Origin: Planctomycetota bacterium
GTDB taxonomy: Bacteria > Planctomycetota > UBA1135 > GCA-002686595
Direction: 5' to 3'
Length of the DNA stretch: 64,000 bases
Assembly: GCA_016220085.1 (NCBI GenBank)
Contig: JACRIN010000008.1
Span: forward strand, 1 to 64,000
Shown here: one piece after another, positions 26,624 through 35,116 of the stretch
How positions within the stretch are numbered: the stretch's first letter is position 1
Layout of the letters: each line of letters starts with the position of its first letter
Made by a program: the position numbers and the translations under genes
Notes under the pieces: generated by a model
What the model saw: the letters and a program-made list of their open reading frames with translations, nothing else
Told to the model about the DNA's origin: nothing
Database searches by the model: none

Positions 26624-27196
26624 ATGAGCTGGATCCGGCTCGTGCGGCCCGAGGACGCGAGCGGCAAGCTCGCGGAGCTCTATGCGGCCGCCGCGCGCCG
26701 CGCGGGCAAGGTCTTCGGCATCGTTCGCGCGATGAGCCCGGCGCCGCACGTGCTCGAGAGTTCGATGGGGCTCTATCGCGCAGTGATGTTCGGACCGAGC
26801 GAGCTCTCGCGCGCCGAGCGAGAGTTCCTCGCGGTCGTGACCAGTCGCGCGAATCGCTGTCACTACTGAACTCACGCGCACGCGGCCGATCTCCGTGTCG
26901 AGGTCGGCGAACTCGACACGCAGCAACGCGAGGCGCTGCTCGCCGCGATCGTCGTCGACTGGCGCGCTGCGGCGCTCGATGCGCGCTGGCAAGCGCTCGC
27001 GGAGTACGCGGAGAAGTTGACGCTCGCGCCCCAGGCCTTGACGGAGCTCGACTTGGCGCCGTTGCGCTCCGTCGGGCTCTCCGACGCCGCGATTCACGAT
27101 GCGATCCAGGTGATCGCGTACTTCAACTACATCAACCGGGTCGCGGACGGCGTGCACGTCGAGCTCGAGCCCGACATGCCGCCGCGCGAACCCTGA
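26624..27196 (+). CDS. AhpD-like peroxidase-related selenoprotein (in-frame TGA read as selenocysteine)
   Basis: The frame from the ATG at 26624 runs 190 residues only if the TGA at 26867-26869 is read through. The TGA falls exactly where carboxymuconolactone decarboxylase/AhpD-like enzymes have the second active-site cysteine: RANRCHY-U-THAHAADL, i.e. C79-x-x-U82-x3-H86 instead of CxxCxxxH. Sequence on both sides is typical of 'peroxidase-related' CMD enzymes (SSMGLYRAVMFGP before; AIHDAIQVIAYFNYINRVADG after), with no frameshift or other stop. A SECIS-like hairpin follows at the correct distance. It should be a cytoplasmic thiol/selenol peroxidase or reductase. The alternative is a single nonsense mutation, which the hairpin argues against. 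Confidence 0.85.
26891..26923 (+). promoter_or_regulatory. SECIS-like hairpin for selenocysteine insertion
   Basis: A perfect 9-bp stem (CGTGTCGAG at 26894-26902 with CTCGACACG at 26912-26920) closes a nine-base loop, GTCGGCGAA. It extends by two more pairs after one C-C mismatch. The loop begins 33 nt after the in-frame TGA and starts with GT, consistent with bacterial SECIS elements, which lie inside the coding sequence just after UGA and bind SelB. The hairpin also encodes part of the protein. Confidence 0.75.
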
Positions 27197-27312
27197 CACG
27201 CTCGCGGCTCGCGCCGGTCTGCGTCGAAACACACGCGTCGTGCGGGAACCGGGCCGAAGCTTCGCGCGTCCGCGCGCCTCGCTCGACCCGCTTGGTGCTC
27301 TGAAAACGACGA

Positions 27313-27339
27313 ACCCCGCCTGTGTTTCACAGACGGGGT
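27313..27339 (-). terminator. Terminator-like hairpin after the 76-residue protein gene
   Basis: An 11-bp stem with one mismatch (ACCCCG.CTGTG / CACAG.CGGGGT around a TTT loop) lies about 35 bp past the stop at 27374. On the minus strand it is followed by TCGTCGTTTTC, a modest T-rich tail, so it fits intrinsic termination of that transcript. It also separates it from the convergent selenoprotein gene. Confidence 0.75.
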
Positions 27340-27373
27340 CCGGAGCCGCCGCGCTCACGCGCGGCGCGCGAGC

Positions 27374-27604
27374 TCAGGCGAGCTTCAGATCGCGAACGTC
27401 GTCGATCGTGAAGTCGATGCTGAGCTCCTGGTCGATGTTGATGACGCGGCCGGTGCCTTTGAACTGATTGAAGATCAGAGCGCCTTGGACGACCCGGCCG
27501 TCGCGGAAGTGCAGCGTGACCATGTCGGCCGTGCGGGCGCCGAGCAGCAGGTCGTAGATGCGTTGAGAGTCGGTCACCCGACTGCGTGTGGTTTTGGTGG
27601 TCAT
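27374..27604 (-). CDS. Small conserved-looking protein, possible Sm-like beta barrel
   Basis: This 76-residue product has a basic N-terminus (MTTKTTRSRVTDSQR) followed by beta-rich sequence: DMVTLHFRDGRVVQGALIFNQ and RVINIDQELSIDFTIDDVRDL. The strand pattern 'v.l.f.DGr...G.l' is reminiscent of small Sm/Hfq-type or PilZ-like barrels, but the match is too weak to name. It has a clear ATG and a downstream intrinsic terminator, so it is probably a real, independently ended gene. Function unknown. Confidence 0.65.
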   Translation of the reverse strand: MTTKTTRSRVTDSQRIYDLLLGARTADMVTLHFRDGRVVQGALIFNQFKGTGRVINIDQELSIDFTIDDVRDLKLA

Positions 27605-27652
27605 GGTTCGGTTTCTTCGGTCGCCGGTTCAGGCGCTCCAGCGAGCGTCCGT

Positions 27653-28354
27653 TCAGGCCAGGGCGACCGATGTACGGGTGTTGGAAGGATCGAGGAGCTC
27701 GTTCGGCGCGCGTTCGAAGTGCTCGACGAGTTTGGCGGACCAGGTCTCGTAGTTCGCTCCGGTGCGCAGGAGACGTGACAGTTCCGCGAGGCTCGTGAAT
27801 TCGCCTTGGAGCACGTGCTTCTCGCGGATCTCGACTGCGCCTTGGACGTGCACGACTTGGACCAGGCCTACGTGCACGGCGCCGACGGAGTTGGAGTCGT
27901 CGTTCAGAAGTCCGAGCGAACGCACGCTCCACGCGCCGCGGATGTCGAGCTCTTCGTCGAGCTCGCGCCGCGTGCCCGCGACCAGAGGATTCTTCACGCG
28001 CGTTTCGCCGACCAGCGCGTCGACCGGATTGATGTGGCCGCCGACGCCGATCGAGAGCTTGTCGAAGAGCCGCGCGTCGCCGCCCTTCTTCGTGCGCTTC
28101 AGGAGCAGCACCTCCCCAGCGCGTACGACGACCGCGTACGGAATCACCTGCTTCAGCGACGGATCGTGCTCGGCGTGCTCGCGCTCAACGAAGAAGCCGC
28201 GTTCCTCGATCACGTGCTCGAAGCTCGCGAGCGAGGCGCCGGTACCAATGGGGCCGGAGGGGCCGGAGGGGCCGGAGGGGCCGAACGGGACGAGGCCGTG
28301 CGGATAGAACTCCGGAAAGAGCTCCGACCGGCGGACGACGAATACGAATTCCAT
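27653..28354 (-). CDS. Nudix-family hydrolase (predicted phosphoesterase, MutT type)
   Basis: The 233-residue product starts MEFVFVVRRSELFPEFYPHG, the typical opening of the predicted-phosphoesterase Nudix group (COG4112-like). Its Nudix box is split by an insert: GVGGHINP (103-110) and then RRELDEELD (129-137), which supplies the metal-binding REXXEE core. It should cleave a nucleoside diphosphate linked to an unknown moiety. Residues 25-36 carry a collagen-like GPSGPSGPSGP insert encoded by a 9-bp tandem repeat. A TTGACA promoter candidate lies about 160 bp upstream. Confidence 0.82.
   Translation of the reverse strand: MEFVFVVRRSELFPEFYPHGLVPFGPSGPSGPSGPIGTGASLASFEHVIEERGFFVEREHAEHDPSLKQVIPYAVVVRAGEVLLLKRTKKGGDARLFDKLSIGVGGHINPVDALVGETRVKNPLVAGTRRELDEELDIRGAWSVRSLGLLNDDSNSVGAVHVGLVQVVHVQGAVEIREKHVLQGEFTSLAELSRLLRTGANYETWSAKLVEHFERAPNELLDPSNTRTSVALA
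28250..28285. repeat. Four-copy 9-bp tandem repeat inside the Nudix gene
   Basis: Four head-to-tail copies of GGGGCCGGA (the last ending GAA) run from 28250 to 28285. They encode Gly-Pro-Ser triplets near the N-terminus of the Nudix protein. The unit is a multiple of three, so copy-number changes would keep the frame. Confidence 0.85.
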
Positions 28355-28513
28355 GGGTGTCACGGGGCGCTCGAGCTGCTCCGAGCCACCGCCCCGCGGG
28401 GGGCGCCGCCTGGCGCGCTCAGCCTGCGGACTGGGCCGGTCGGCTGGAGCGCCTCGGGCGCGCGGGTCCTGGACGGACGCCCGCGCTGGCCCTGCGGATC
28501 TCGGACGCGAAGG

Positions 28514-28542
28514 AGTGTCCCCGCACTCGCGAATTCTGTCAA
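28514..28542 (-). promoter_or_regulatory. Candidate promoter for the Nudix gene
   Basis: On the minus strand a perfect TTGACA (28542-28537) is followed, after a 17-bp spacer, by GACACT (28519-28514), a three-of-six match to TATAAT. The predicted leader to the ATG at 28354 is about 150 nt and GC-rich. No known riboswitch is recognised in it. Confidence 0.5.
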
Positions 28543-28642
28543 GGGCTTGCACAGGGGTGAGCTCGGCCCCCCAAGGGATTGTGGGGGATCGTCGATCGGA
28601 CCCCGTTCCACCCCCGCCGCGAGCATCGGCAGAGCGGGCAGG

Positions 28643-28649
28643 AAAAAAA
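28643..28649 (-). terminator. rnpB: T-run ending the RNase P RNA transcript
   Basis: Seven A residues on the plus strand give seven U residues on the minus-strand transcript directly after the closing P1 helix of RNase P RNA. Together with the stable GC-rich stems upstream, this fits an intrinsic stop. Confidence 0.6.
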
Positions 28650-29036
<387 letters not shown>

Positions 29037-29042
29037 CCGAGC

Positions 29043-29048
29043 AGTCTA
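29043..29048 (-). promoter_or_regulatory. -10 element of rnpB
   Basis: TAGACT on the minus strand lies seven bases before the inferred RNase P RNA 5' end, the right spacing for a sigma-70 -10 hexamer. No strong -35 is seen upstream. Confidence 0.55.
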
Positions 29049-29108
29049 GCCCAAGTGCTCCGGGTTCGCAGCGAGCCGCTTGGACGTGCGCTATCCTCCG
29101 CGCCCGCC

Positions 29109-29990
29109 ATGACCGAAGCCGAACCGCTGACGACGTACCTCGAGTTGCGCGAGTCCGACGAGCAAGGGAACGAGAAGGCCGGGCTCTCGCACTCGTCGGA
29201 AGGGCTCGTGCTCTTCCACGTGCTCGAGCTCGCCGCGTGGGGCGAGCCGAAGGGCGGCTTCACCTTCGTCCACGACGCGGGCGATCACGGCGGACGCTAC
29301 GTCGAGCTCGCGCGCGGCCTGACGCGCGCCAACTGGGCGGTCGCGTTGCCCGACTTGCGCGGACACGGTCGCTCCGAGGGCACGCGCGGACATTCGAACG
29401 GGCTCTCCGAGATCGTGCGAGACGTGCAGGCGGTGCAGGATCACCTCGCGTATCGCTTGCCGTCGGCGCCGAAGGTGCTCGGCGGCGTCGGGCTCGGCGC
29501 GATCTGGGCGCTCGCGTACGCGCTGGAGAAGCCGGGTTCGCTCGCGGGCCTCGTGCTCGTCTCGCCGACGTGGAAGCCGAGTTTCGAGCTGCCGAAGCCG
29601 GCCGGCGGGCTCTTCAAGATGTTCAAGAAGGTCGGACCGGACGCGCCCGGCTTCATCGGCAACGAGCCGGCGCGCTGGACCTCCGATGCGAAGGAGCAAG
29701 CGGCGTTGCGCGCCGACTCCGCGGTGCACGACGTGATCACGCTGCGCGCGGGCGAGCAGGCGATCGAGACCGCGGCGCGCGTGGGCTCGCGCCTGGGCGA
29801 GCTGTCGATCCCCGTCATCGTGCTGCACGGCGCCGACGACGCAGTCACGCCCGCGGCGGAGTCGCAACGCCTCGCCGGAGCGAAGGCCGACGTGCGCGTC
29901 TATCCGGGCGGCGGCCACGCGCTCTTCCACGGCGCTGCGGCGAAGCAAGCCGGCGACGACTTGCGCGACTGGATCGCGAAGCTCGGCTGA
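29109..29990 (+). CDS. Alpha/beta hydrolase (monoacylglycerol-lipase-like) lacking the nucleophile serine
   Basis: The 293-residue protein follows the serine aminopeptidase S33/monoacylglycerol lipase pattern: FTFVHDAGDHGGRY (oxyanion strand), LPDLRGHGRSEGTRGHSN, then the elbow. The elbow reads GGVGLGAIWAL (residues 125-135), so the nucleophile position, 128, is Gly instead of Ser in the expected GHSMG. The acid (HGADDAVTP) and the histidine (GGGHALFHG) are kept. It may therefore be a non-hydrolytic relative or use other chemistry. A candidate -10 TATCCT (29092-29097) lies 11 bp before the ATG, implying a very short leader. Confidence 0.8.
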   Translation: MTEAEPLTTYLELRESDEQGNEKAGLSHSSEGLVLFHVLELAAWGEPKGGFTFVHDAGDHGGRYVELARGLTRANWAVALPDLRGHGRSEGTRGHSNGLSEIVRDVQAVQDHLAYRLPSAPKVLGGVGLGAIWALAYALEKPGSLAGLVLVSPTWKPSFELPKPAGGLFKMFKKVGPDAPGFIGNEPARWTSDAKEQAALRADSAVHDVITLRAGEQAIETAARVGSRLGELSIPVIVLHGADDAVTPAAESQRLAGAKADVRVYPGGGHALFHGAAAKQAGDDLRDWIAKLG

Positions 29991-30288
29991 TCGGCGACGC
30001 CGACCCAGCGACGCAGAACGTGGTGGGAATCGGGGATCGACCGGCGGCGCAGCGCGGACGAGCTCCGGCGCGCGTCACGATGCGCGCGCGAAGCCGCTCG
30101 CGCCGAGCGAGGCATGGAGAGTGGCTCCGACCTCTGGGTTCGACAACGCACGGATGAAGCGCGAGTCGAGCGGTGACGCTCGCCGGTTCGTCGAGCGAGC
30201 GCGCGTGACATCGGATTCGACACTGGCTACGGCGCTACGCGAAAGCCGGTGCAAGCGAGAGATCGCCGCCGCCTCGCGAGGAGTTCCC

Positions 30289-31977
30289 ATGCGACGATTG
30301 ATCACGATGCGCAAAGTCCTTATTGGTGTCCTGCTGTCCAGCACCGCCGCCGCACAAGCGACGACGATGGAGAGCGTCCCGACGAACGGATACGTCTGCT
30401 ATCCATCTCGGCTCACGGAGTCGCGAGCGCTTTCCGGTGACGGCCGTTGGATCGCGTTCCACAACGAGTCGGCGGCATACTTCCCGTTCCCGTTGTTCAC
30501 GGTCCTCCGTGACCGCTGGGCCGACACATACGAGCCTCTGGCGCTCGACCTCACCGGTCAACCCGTCAAGAACAACTGCCACATCGACGCGGGCGCGTTG
30601 AGTCACGATGGTCGTTGGGTGGTGTTCGCTGCCGGCCCCGACAATCTCGTAGCAAACGACTCGAATGGAATCGTCGACATCGTCGTGAGGGACCGTGCGC
30701 TCGAAGTGTACGAGCTCGCCAGCGTCGGTCCCGGCGGCGTCCAGACGGACAACTGGAGCACACACGCCGTCATCACGGACGACGGCCGCTTCGTGGCGTT
30801 CACCAGTCGCGCGACCACACTGGCAATCGGAGATGCCAACGGCCTCGAGGACGTCTTCGTCCGCGATCGCCACCTCGGCGTGACCGAACGGATCAGTGTC
30901 GCGCTCGGAGCCTCGGACTCTGACGGGATGTCCCAATACCCGAGTCTGACTTCCGACGGCCGTTTCGTGTGCTTCGAGTCCCGAGCTTCCAACTTGGTGA
31001 TCGGCGACACGAACGCGGCGAATGACGTGTTTCTACGTGACAGAGCCGCTGGAACGACCACCGTGCTGAGCACCCCGACAGGCAGCGTCCATCCGGTCGG
31101 CGGGTGGAAGCCCTGGATCGCGAAGGACGGTTCGAGCGTCGCCTTCGGCGTACCGACCGCAGCCTATGGCTATTCCGGAGCCACCCTCGGCGTGGTCGCG
31201 CTCGATCTAACGACGAGCGCGCTCGAGCTCGTCAGCCTCGATCCGGCGGGCGTGCCCATTTTCGTCTCCGATCGGTCCATGCTGTCGGCGGACGGACGGT
31301 TTGTCGTGTTCAACGACGGCCACACCGAACCGGAAGTCTACAGGCGCGACCGCGCACTCCAACGCACCGAACTCGCGAGCGTCCGGTTGCCTGGCAAGTC
31401 GGGCAATGCGATGTCGAGCCACCCGCACGTCAGCGATGACGGCCGCCTGGTCGCGTTCACGAGCAACTCGAAGGAGCTCGTGAATCCGATGTGTGTGCCG
31501 AACAGCTCCTTCAACCTCTTCGTTCGCGACTTCGACGGCCCTGCGACGACGCCCATCGCATACGGGACCTCGAAGTTGTCGAGCGAATCCTGTTCGGCTC
31601 TCATCGGCGCCGTGGGCGTCGCGAGTGCGAGCGGGTTGGACACGTTCCGACTGGTCGGCGAACTTGCCCCGCGCGGGCGATTCGGTTGCGTCGTCTGGGG
31701 CGTGCGCCAGGCGTCGACGCCCTTCGGCGGTGGGACGCTCTACGTGCAGCTTCCGGCGCGCCGCACGCAGGTCGCCGACTCGGGCGGCAACTTCGTGTGC
31801 GGCGGCTGTGTGTGCTCGGGTGCGTGGAGCTTCGCGTTCACTCACGAGTACATGCGGGCTCACGGATTGGCGCCGGGCACGACGGTCTATTCGCAGATCC
31901 TCTTTCGCGATCCGGGCTTCGATCCGCCGAATGACGTCGGTCTGACGGACGCGCTCGCGTGGACCCTCGCGCCGTGA
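30289..31977 (+). CDS. Secreted TolB-like beta-propeller protein with C-terminal module
   Basis: The ATG at 30289 has GAGGAG six bases upstream and begins a signal peptide ending STAAAQA; another ATG lies at 30307. The 562-residue product is a chain of blades of the form 'LS.DGRwvaF.S....L...D.N...DvfvRDr', for example ITDDGRFVAFTSRATTL and LTSDGRFVCFESRASNL, typical of TolB/PD40 propellers. The last 130 residues carry a cysteine-rich loop (CGGCVCSGAW) and the 'G..vYsQilFrDP ... LTDALAW' ending also seen in the truncated gene at the start of the window. Probably an exported, non-enzymatic protein. Base use is somewhat less GC-biased than its neighbours. Confidence 0.75.
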   Translation: MRRLITMRKVLIGVLLSSTAAAQATTMESVPTNGYVCYPSRLTESRALSGDGRWIAFHNESAAYFPFPLFTVLRDRWADTYEPLALDLTGQPVKNNCHIDAGALSHDGRWVVFAAGPDNLVANDSNGIVDIVVRDRALEVYELASVGPGGVQTDNWSTHAVITDDGRFVAFTSRATTLAIGDANGLEDVFVRDRHLGVTERISVALGASDSDGMSQYPSLTSDGRFVCFESRASNLVIGDTNAANDVFLRDRAAGTTTVLSTPTGSVHPVGGWKPWIAKDGSSVAFGVPTAAYGYSGATLGVVALDLTTSALELVSLDPAGVPIFVSDRSMLSADGRFVVFNDGHTEPEVYRRDRALQRTELASVRLPGKSGNAMSSHPHVSDDGRLVAFTSNSKELVNPMCVPNSSFNLFVRDFDGPATTPIAYGTSKLSSESCSALIGAVGVASASGLDTFRLVGELAPRGRFGCVVWGVRQASTPFGGGTLYVQLPARRTQVADSGGNFVCGGCVCSGAWSFAFTHEYMRAHGLAPGTTVYSQILFRDPGFDPPNDVGLTDALAWTLAP

Positions 31978-31981
31978 CCCG

Positions 31982-33391
31982 TCAGTGCTTCAACGACAGC
32001 GCGTAGAACGCGAGATCCCACAGCTCGTCCTCGGAGAGCAGTGGCGCGCCATTCGCGTCCTTCGTTTCGCCGAGCGTCGGCATCGGCGTGCCGTTGATGC
32101 CGGCGTAGATCCGCCGATAGACGTCCTCGGGTCGACGCCCGCCGCGGAACTTGCCCTCGACCAGATTGCGCGGACGGATCGAGTGGCCCCAGTCGTCCTT
32201 GATCGACTCGCGCGAGCCGCCGGGCTCGAGCGTGTACGACGCGGGCCCGTCGCCGAGGCCGCCCTCGCCGTGGCATTGCGCGCAGTTGCCTTTCTTCACG
32301 TCGAGGAAGAGCTCTCTCCCGCGCGCGATGCGCTCGGCCGTTGCTCCAGGCACGGCGCTCGGCACCGGCACCGGCTTCGACTCGGCGGCGAGCCACGCAT
32401 CCCACGCCGACGCGTACGCTTCGTGCGCGGCGTCCTCGGGGATCTCGTCTTCGAGCTCGAACGTCGCGAGCAGCTCGCGCTCGACCGCGGCGCGCAGCGC
32501 GAGCCAGCGGATCCAGTCGATCGCGCCTTCGAGCTCCGCGCGCGAAAGGCCGCCGTACGAAGCCATGCCGGTGCCGTCGAGGCCGTGGGTGAGTGTGCGC
32601 AGCAGATCGGCGCGCGTCGGCTTCGCGCGCGAGACGCGCGAGGTGAACTTGAACACGCCGCTCGTGAAGTCGCGCGGCCGCGGATCGTGGCCGAACGACG
32701 TCGGTCCGTCGCCGCCGCCGTGCGCGCCGTGGCACGTTTCGCAGTGCACGTGGTAGATCGAGCGAGCCTCGCGCAGCGTCGGATACCACTCGACGATCTT
32801 GCGCTCGACCTCGGCGCGCAGGGCGGCGTCGCGATCCGCGCGCGGCTTGGTGCGGCCGAGCTCGTGGATCTCGACCAAGAGCGCGAGCTGGTACTCGGGC
32901 AGGTGGACGCTCTGGAAATCGCCGTCGCGCACGTGCGGGAGCTCGAAGCCGAAGCGAATCGCCGCCGAACGCGCGAACTCCGCGCGCGCGGCCTCGGTGT
33001 CGCCGACGCCGAACGCATCGCTTGCCGGGTCGAAGCCGCTCGCGCCCCAGGCGTCGAGGCGCTCGTAGTGCGGCTCGTCGAGCGTGCCGAAGAGCTCGGC
33101 GAGGTCCGCGTCGATGCGCTCGCGCACGTCCGCGGGCAATGCGCCGTCGTCCGCTGCGTCCGAAGCATCTGCGTCGGCGGTCGGGTCGGTCGCGCCCGGC
33201 GCGCCGGTCGCATGCTGCGCGCCAGGCAAGAGCGGTGCGCCAGGCGTGTGCGAGCTCGCGCCGGCCGCGGGCGCTTGCGCGGCGGACTCGCCCGGCCGCG
33301 GAGCGGGTTCGGACGGCGAGCAGGCGGCGAGGACGAGCGCCGGGACGATCGCCGAGCCCAGGGCGACGGGCAACCTTCGAATGTGCTTCAT
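31982..33391 (-). CDS. Dihaem cytochrome c lipoprotein
   Basis: The 469-residue product has a lipoprotein signal (LVLAACS, Cys24) and an Ala/Pro/Gly-rich linker to about residue 85. Two mono-haem cytochrome c domains follow, with CETCH (217-221) and CAQCH (370-374). Each is followed by the typical GxGxGP loop and a downstream Met candidate (GTGMASY; GTPMPTL). It is likely a periplasmic electron carrier or the haem subunit of an oxidoreductase. It stands alone, converging on the propeller gene with a 4-bp gap. No partner oxidase is in the window. Confidence 0.88.
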   Translation of the reverse strand: MKHIRRLPVALGSAIVPALVLAACSPSEPAPRPGESAAQAPAAGASSHTPGAPLLPGAQHATGAPGATDPTADADASDAADDGALPADVRERIDADLAELFGTLDEPHYERLDAWGASGFDPASDAFGVGDTEAARAEFARSAAIRFGFELPHVRDGDFQSVHLPEYQLALLVEIHELGRTKPRADRDAALRAEVERKIVEWYPTLREARSIYHVHCETCHGAHGGGDGPTSFGHDPRPRDFTSGVFKFTSRVSRAKPTRADLLRTLTHGLDGTGMASYGGLSRAELEGAIDWIRWLALRAAVERELLATFELEDEIPEDAAHEAYASAWDAWLAAESKPVPVPSAVPGATAERIARGRELFLDVKKGNCAQCHGEGGLGDGPASYTLEPGGSRESIKDDWGHSIRPRNLVEGKFRGGRRPEDVYRRIYAGINGTPMPTLGETKDANGAPLLSEDELWDLAFYALSLKH

Positions 33392-33602
33392 CGGAACCGC
33401 GCAGGTTGCGCGAGCCTCCGCGCGCCGTCAAGCCGCCGCCGACGCTCGGTCCGCGCGCTTCCGAGCCTGCTCACCGGCACCGCGGACCGAGTCCGCGCGC
33501 GTCGCAGGCGCTCCGCTCGACGTTCCTGTCCGACGTGCTCCACGGGTCCGACCCATGTCGCGCGCTGGAGGGTCCGCTTCGGTCGCGGCGGCGCGTTTCC
33601 GA

Positions 33603-34040
33603 TCAGGCGCGCGGCTCGCCCGACGCCAGCCAATCGCGCAGCAGCGCGAGCGCGGCGAGGCTGTCCTTCCAATCGCGGCGCTCGTCGCGCGAGAGCCCGA
33701 GCTCGCGCGCGAGGTCGTCGGCCGCCTTGCTGGTCAGGCGCTCGTCGAACGTGACGATCGCGAGCCTCGGGAAGCGCGCGGCGAGCCGCCCGACGAACGC
33801 GAGCACGTCTTCGGCGCGCGGTCCGGTGCTGCCGTCCATGTTGAGCGGCAGCCCGACGAGCAACGTGTCGACGTCGCGCTCGTCGAGCAGCTTCTTCAAG
33901 TACGCGAACGCGGCGTGCTCGTCGCCGCGGAAGCTCGGCAGCGGCTGCGTGACGATCCGCAGCGCGTCGGTGATCGCGAAGCCCCACTTCAGCGTGCCGT
34001 GATCGATCGCGAGCGCGCCGCGCTTCGACGCCGCGCTCAC
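33603..34040 (-). CDS. ruvX: RuvX/YqgF family Holliday-junction resolvase-like protein
   Basis: The 145-residue product starts at a GTG that overlaps the manC stop by 4 bases (GTGA). It shows the YqgF RNase H-like fold: LAIDHGTLKWGFAITD (first catalytic Asp), LLVGLPLNMDGSTG, VTFDERLTSKAA and a final acidic site before ALALLRDWL. The family acts in pre-16S rRNA 5' processing and may resolve recombination junctions. It is the last gene of an alr-AsmA-manC-ruvX run on the minus strand. Confidence 0.9.
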   Translation of the reverse strand: MSAASKRGALAIDHGTLKWGFAITDALRIVTQPLPSFRGDEHAAFAYLKKLLDERDVDTLLVGLPLNMDGSTGPRAEDVLAFVGRLAARFPRLAIVTFDERLTSKAADDLARELGLSRDERRDWKDSLAALALLRDWLASGEPRA

Positions 34041-35101
34041 AGGAACTCGCCCCGTTCCTTCTCCAAGCGCTCGACGATCTTCTTGACGTCCTGCGCGCGG
34101 TCTTTCGGCACGACCAAGGTCGCACCGTGCGCGTGCACGACGACCAGGTCCTTCACGCCGATCAACGCGACGACCTGACCCGCCGGAGCGTGCACGATGC
34201 AGTCGTGCGCGTCCTCCGAGACGACCGCTGCGCCGCCGACGACGACGTTGCCGTGCGCATCCGCCGGGTTGACGGCGGCGAGCGCATCCCACGAGCCGAC
34301 GTCGTTCCACTCGTAGTCGATCGCGAGCATGCGACGGTCGCTCGCTCGCTCCATCACCGCGACGTCGATCGCGACCGGCGTCAGCGCGCGGTAGAGCGCG
34401 TCGAGCGACTCTCCGCGGCTCGCGCGATCGAGCGCCTCGCGCACCGCGGGCATGAACTCGCTCACCGCGCGCTCGATCGCGTCGGTGCGCCACACGAAGA
34501 GCCCGGAGTTCCAGCAGAAGCTGCCGGCCGCCAAGAACTCCTCGGCCTTCGCGCGCGGCGGCTTCTCCACGAAACGCGCGACGCGGCGCACCGTGTGGCC
34601 GAAACGTAGCCCGGTCTCCTCGGCCGCTTCGATGTAGCCAAAGCCGGTCGCGGGGTACGTCGGGCGGATGCCGAGCGTCACCAACGCGCCGCTCGCGCGC
34701 GCTTCCTCCGCGGCGGCGGCAAGCGTCGCGCGGAAGCGCTCCGCCGGCCGGATCACGTGGTCGGCGGGCAGGAGCACTTGAACCGAATCCGGCGCGCGCC
34801 GCGCGATCACCGACGACGCGAGCGCGATGCACGGTCCGGTGTTGCGGCCGACCGGCTCGAGCACCAGGTTCTCAGGCGCGAGCTCGGGCAGCGCGTCGCG
34901 CACGAGCTTCGCCTGCGACGCCGCGGTCACCACCAGCCGCCGCTCGGGCGGGATCAGGCCGTCGAGGCGCGCCCAAGTCTCGGCGATCATCGAGCGCTCG
35001 CCCGCGATCGTCAGGAACTGCTTCGGCCACGCGCGCCGGCTCGCCGGCCAGAAGCGCGTGCCCGATCCTCCGGCCATCACCACCGCGTAGAGCTCGGACA
35101 T
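34037..35101 (-). CDS. manC: Mannose-1-phosphate guanylyltransferase
   Basis: The 354-residue protein has the nucleotidyltransferase signature VVMAGGSGTRFWPASRRAWPKQ (8-29), EPVGRNTGPCIALAS, LLPADHVI, FVEKP, WNSGLFVW and YEWNDVGSWDAL, all characteristic of GDP-mannose pyrophosphorylases. It makes GDP-mannose from mannose-1-phosphate and GTP for glycan synthesis. It lacks the C-terminal isomerase domain of the bifunctional AlgA/ManC type. A TAGAAT hexamer (35116-35111) overlaps the upstream stop codon 9 bp before its ATG and could be its own promoter -10. Confidence 0.93.
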   Translation of the reverse strand: MSELYAVVMAGGSGTRFWPASRRAWPKQFLTIAGERSMIAETWARLDGLIPPERRLVVTAASQAKLVRDALPELAPENLVLEPVGRNTGPCIALASSVIARRAPDSVQVLLPADHVIRPAERFRATLAAAAEEARASGALVTLGIRPTYPATGFGYIEAAEETGLRFGHTVRRVARFVEKPPRAKAEEFLAAGSFCWNSGLFVWRTDAIERAVSEFMPAVREALDRASRGESLDALYRALTPVAIDVAVMERASDRRMLAIDYEWNDVGSWDALAAVNPADAHGNVVVGGAAVVSEDAHDCIVHAPAGQVVALIGVKDLVVVHAHGATLVVPKDRAQDVKKIVERLEKERGEFL

Positions 35102-35110
35102 GGGGCAGGG

Positions 35111-35116
35111 ATTCTA
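35111..35116 (-). promoter_or_regulatory. Candidate -10 element for manC overlapping a stop codon
   Basis: TAGAAT on the minus strand begins with the TAG stop of the AsmA-like gene and ends nine bases before the manC ATG. If used, transcription would start within a few bases of the ATG, giving an essentially leaderless message. Confidence 0.4.

Noticed and set aside
26165..26869. Plus-strand gene starting at 26165 and ending at the TGA at 26869
   Set aside because: The upstream part overlaps the helical protein gene out of frame; the real gene starts at 26624 and continues through the TGA.
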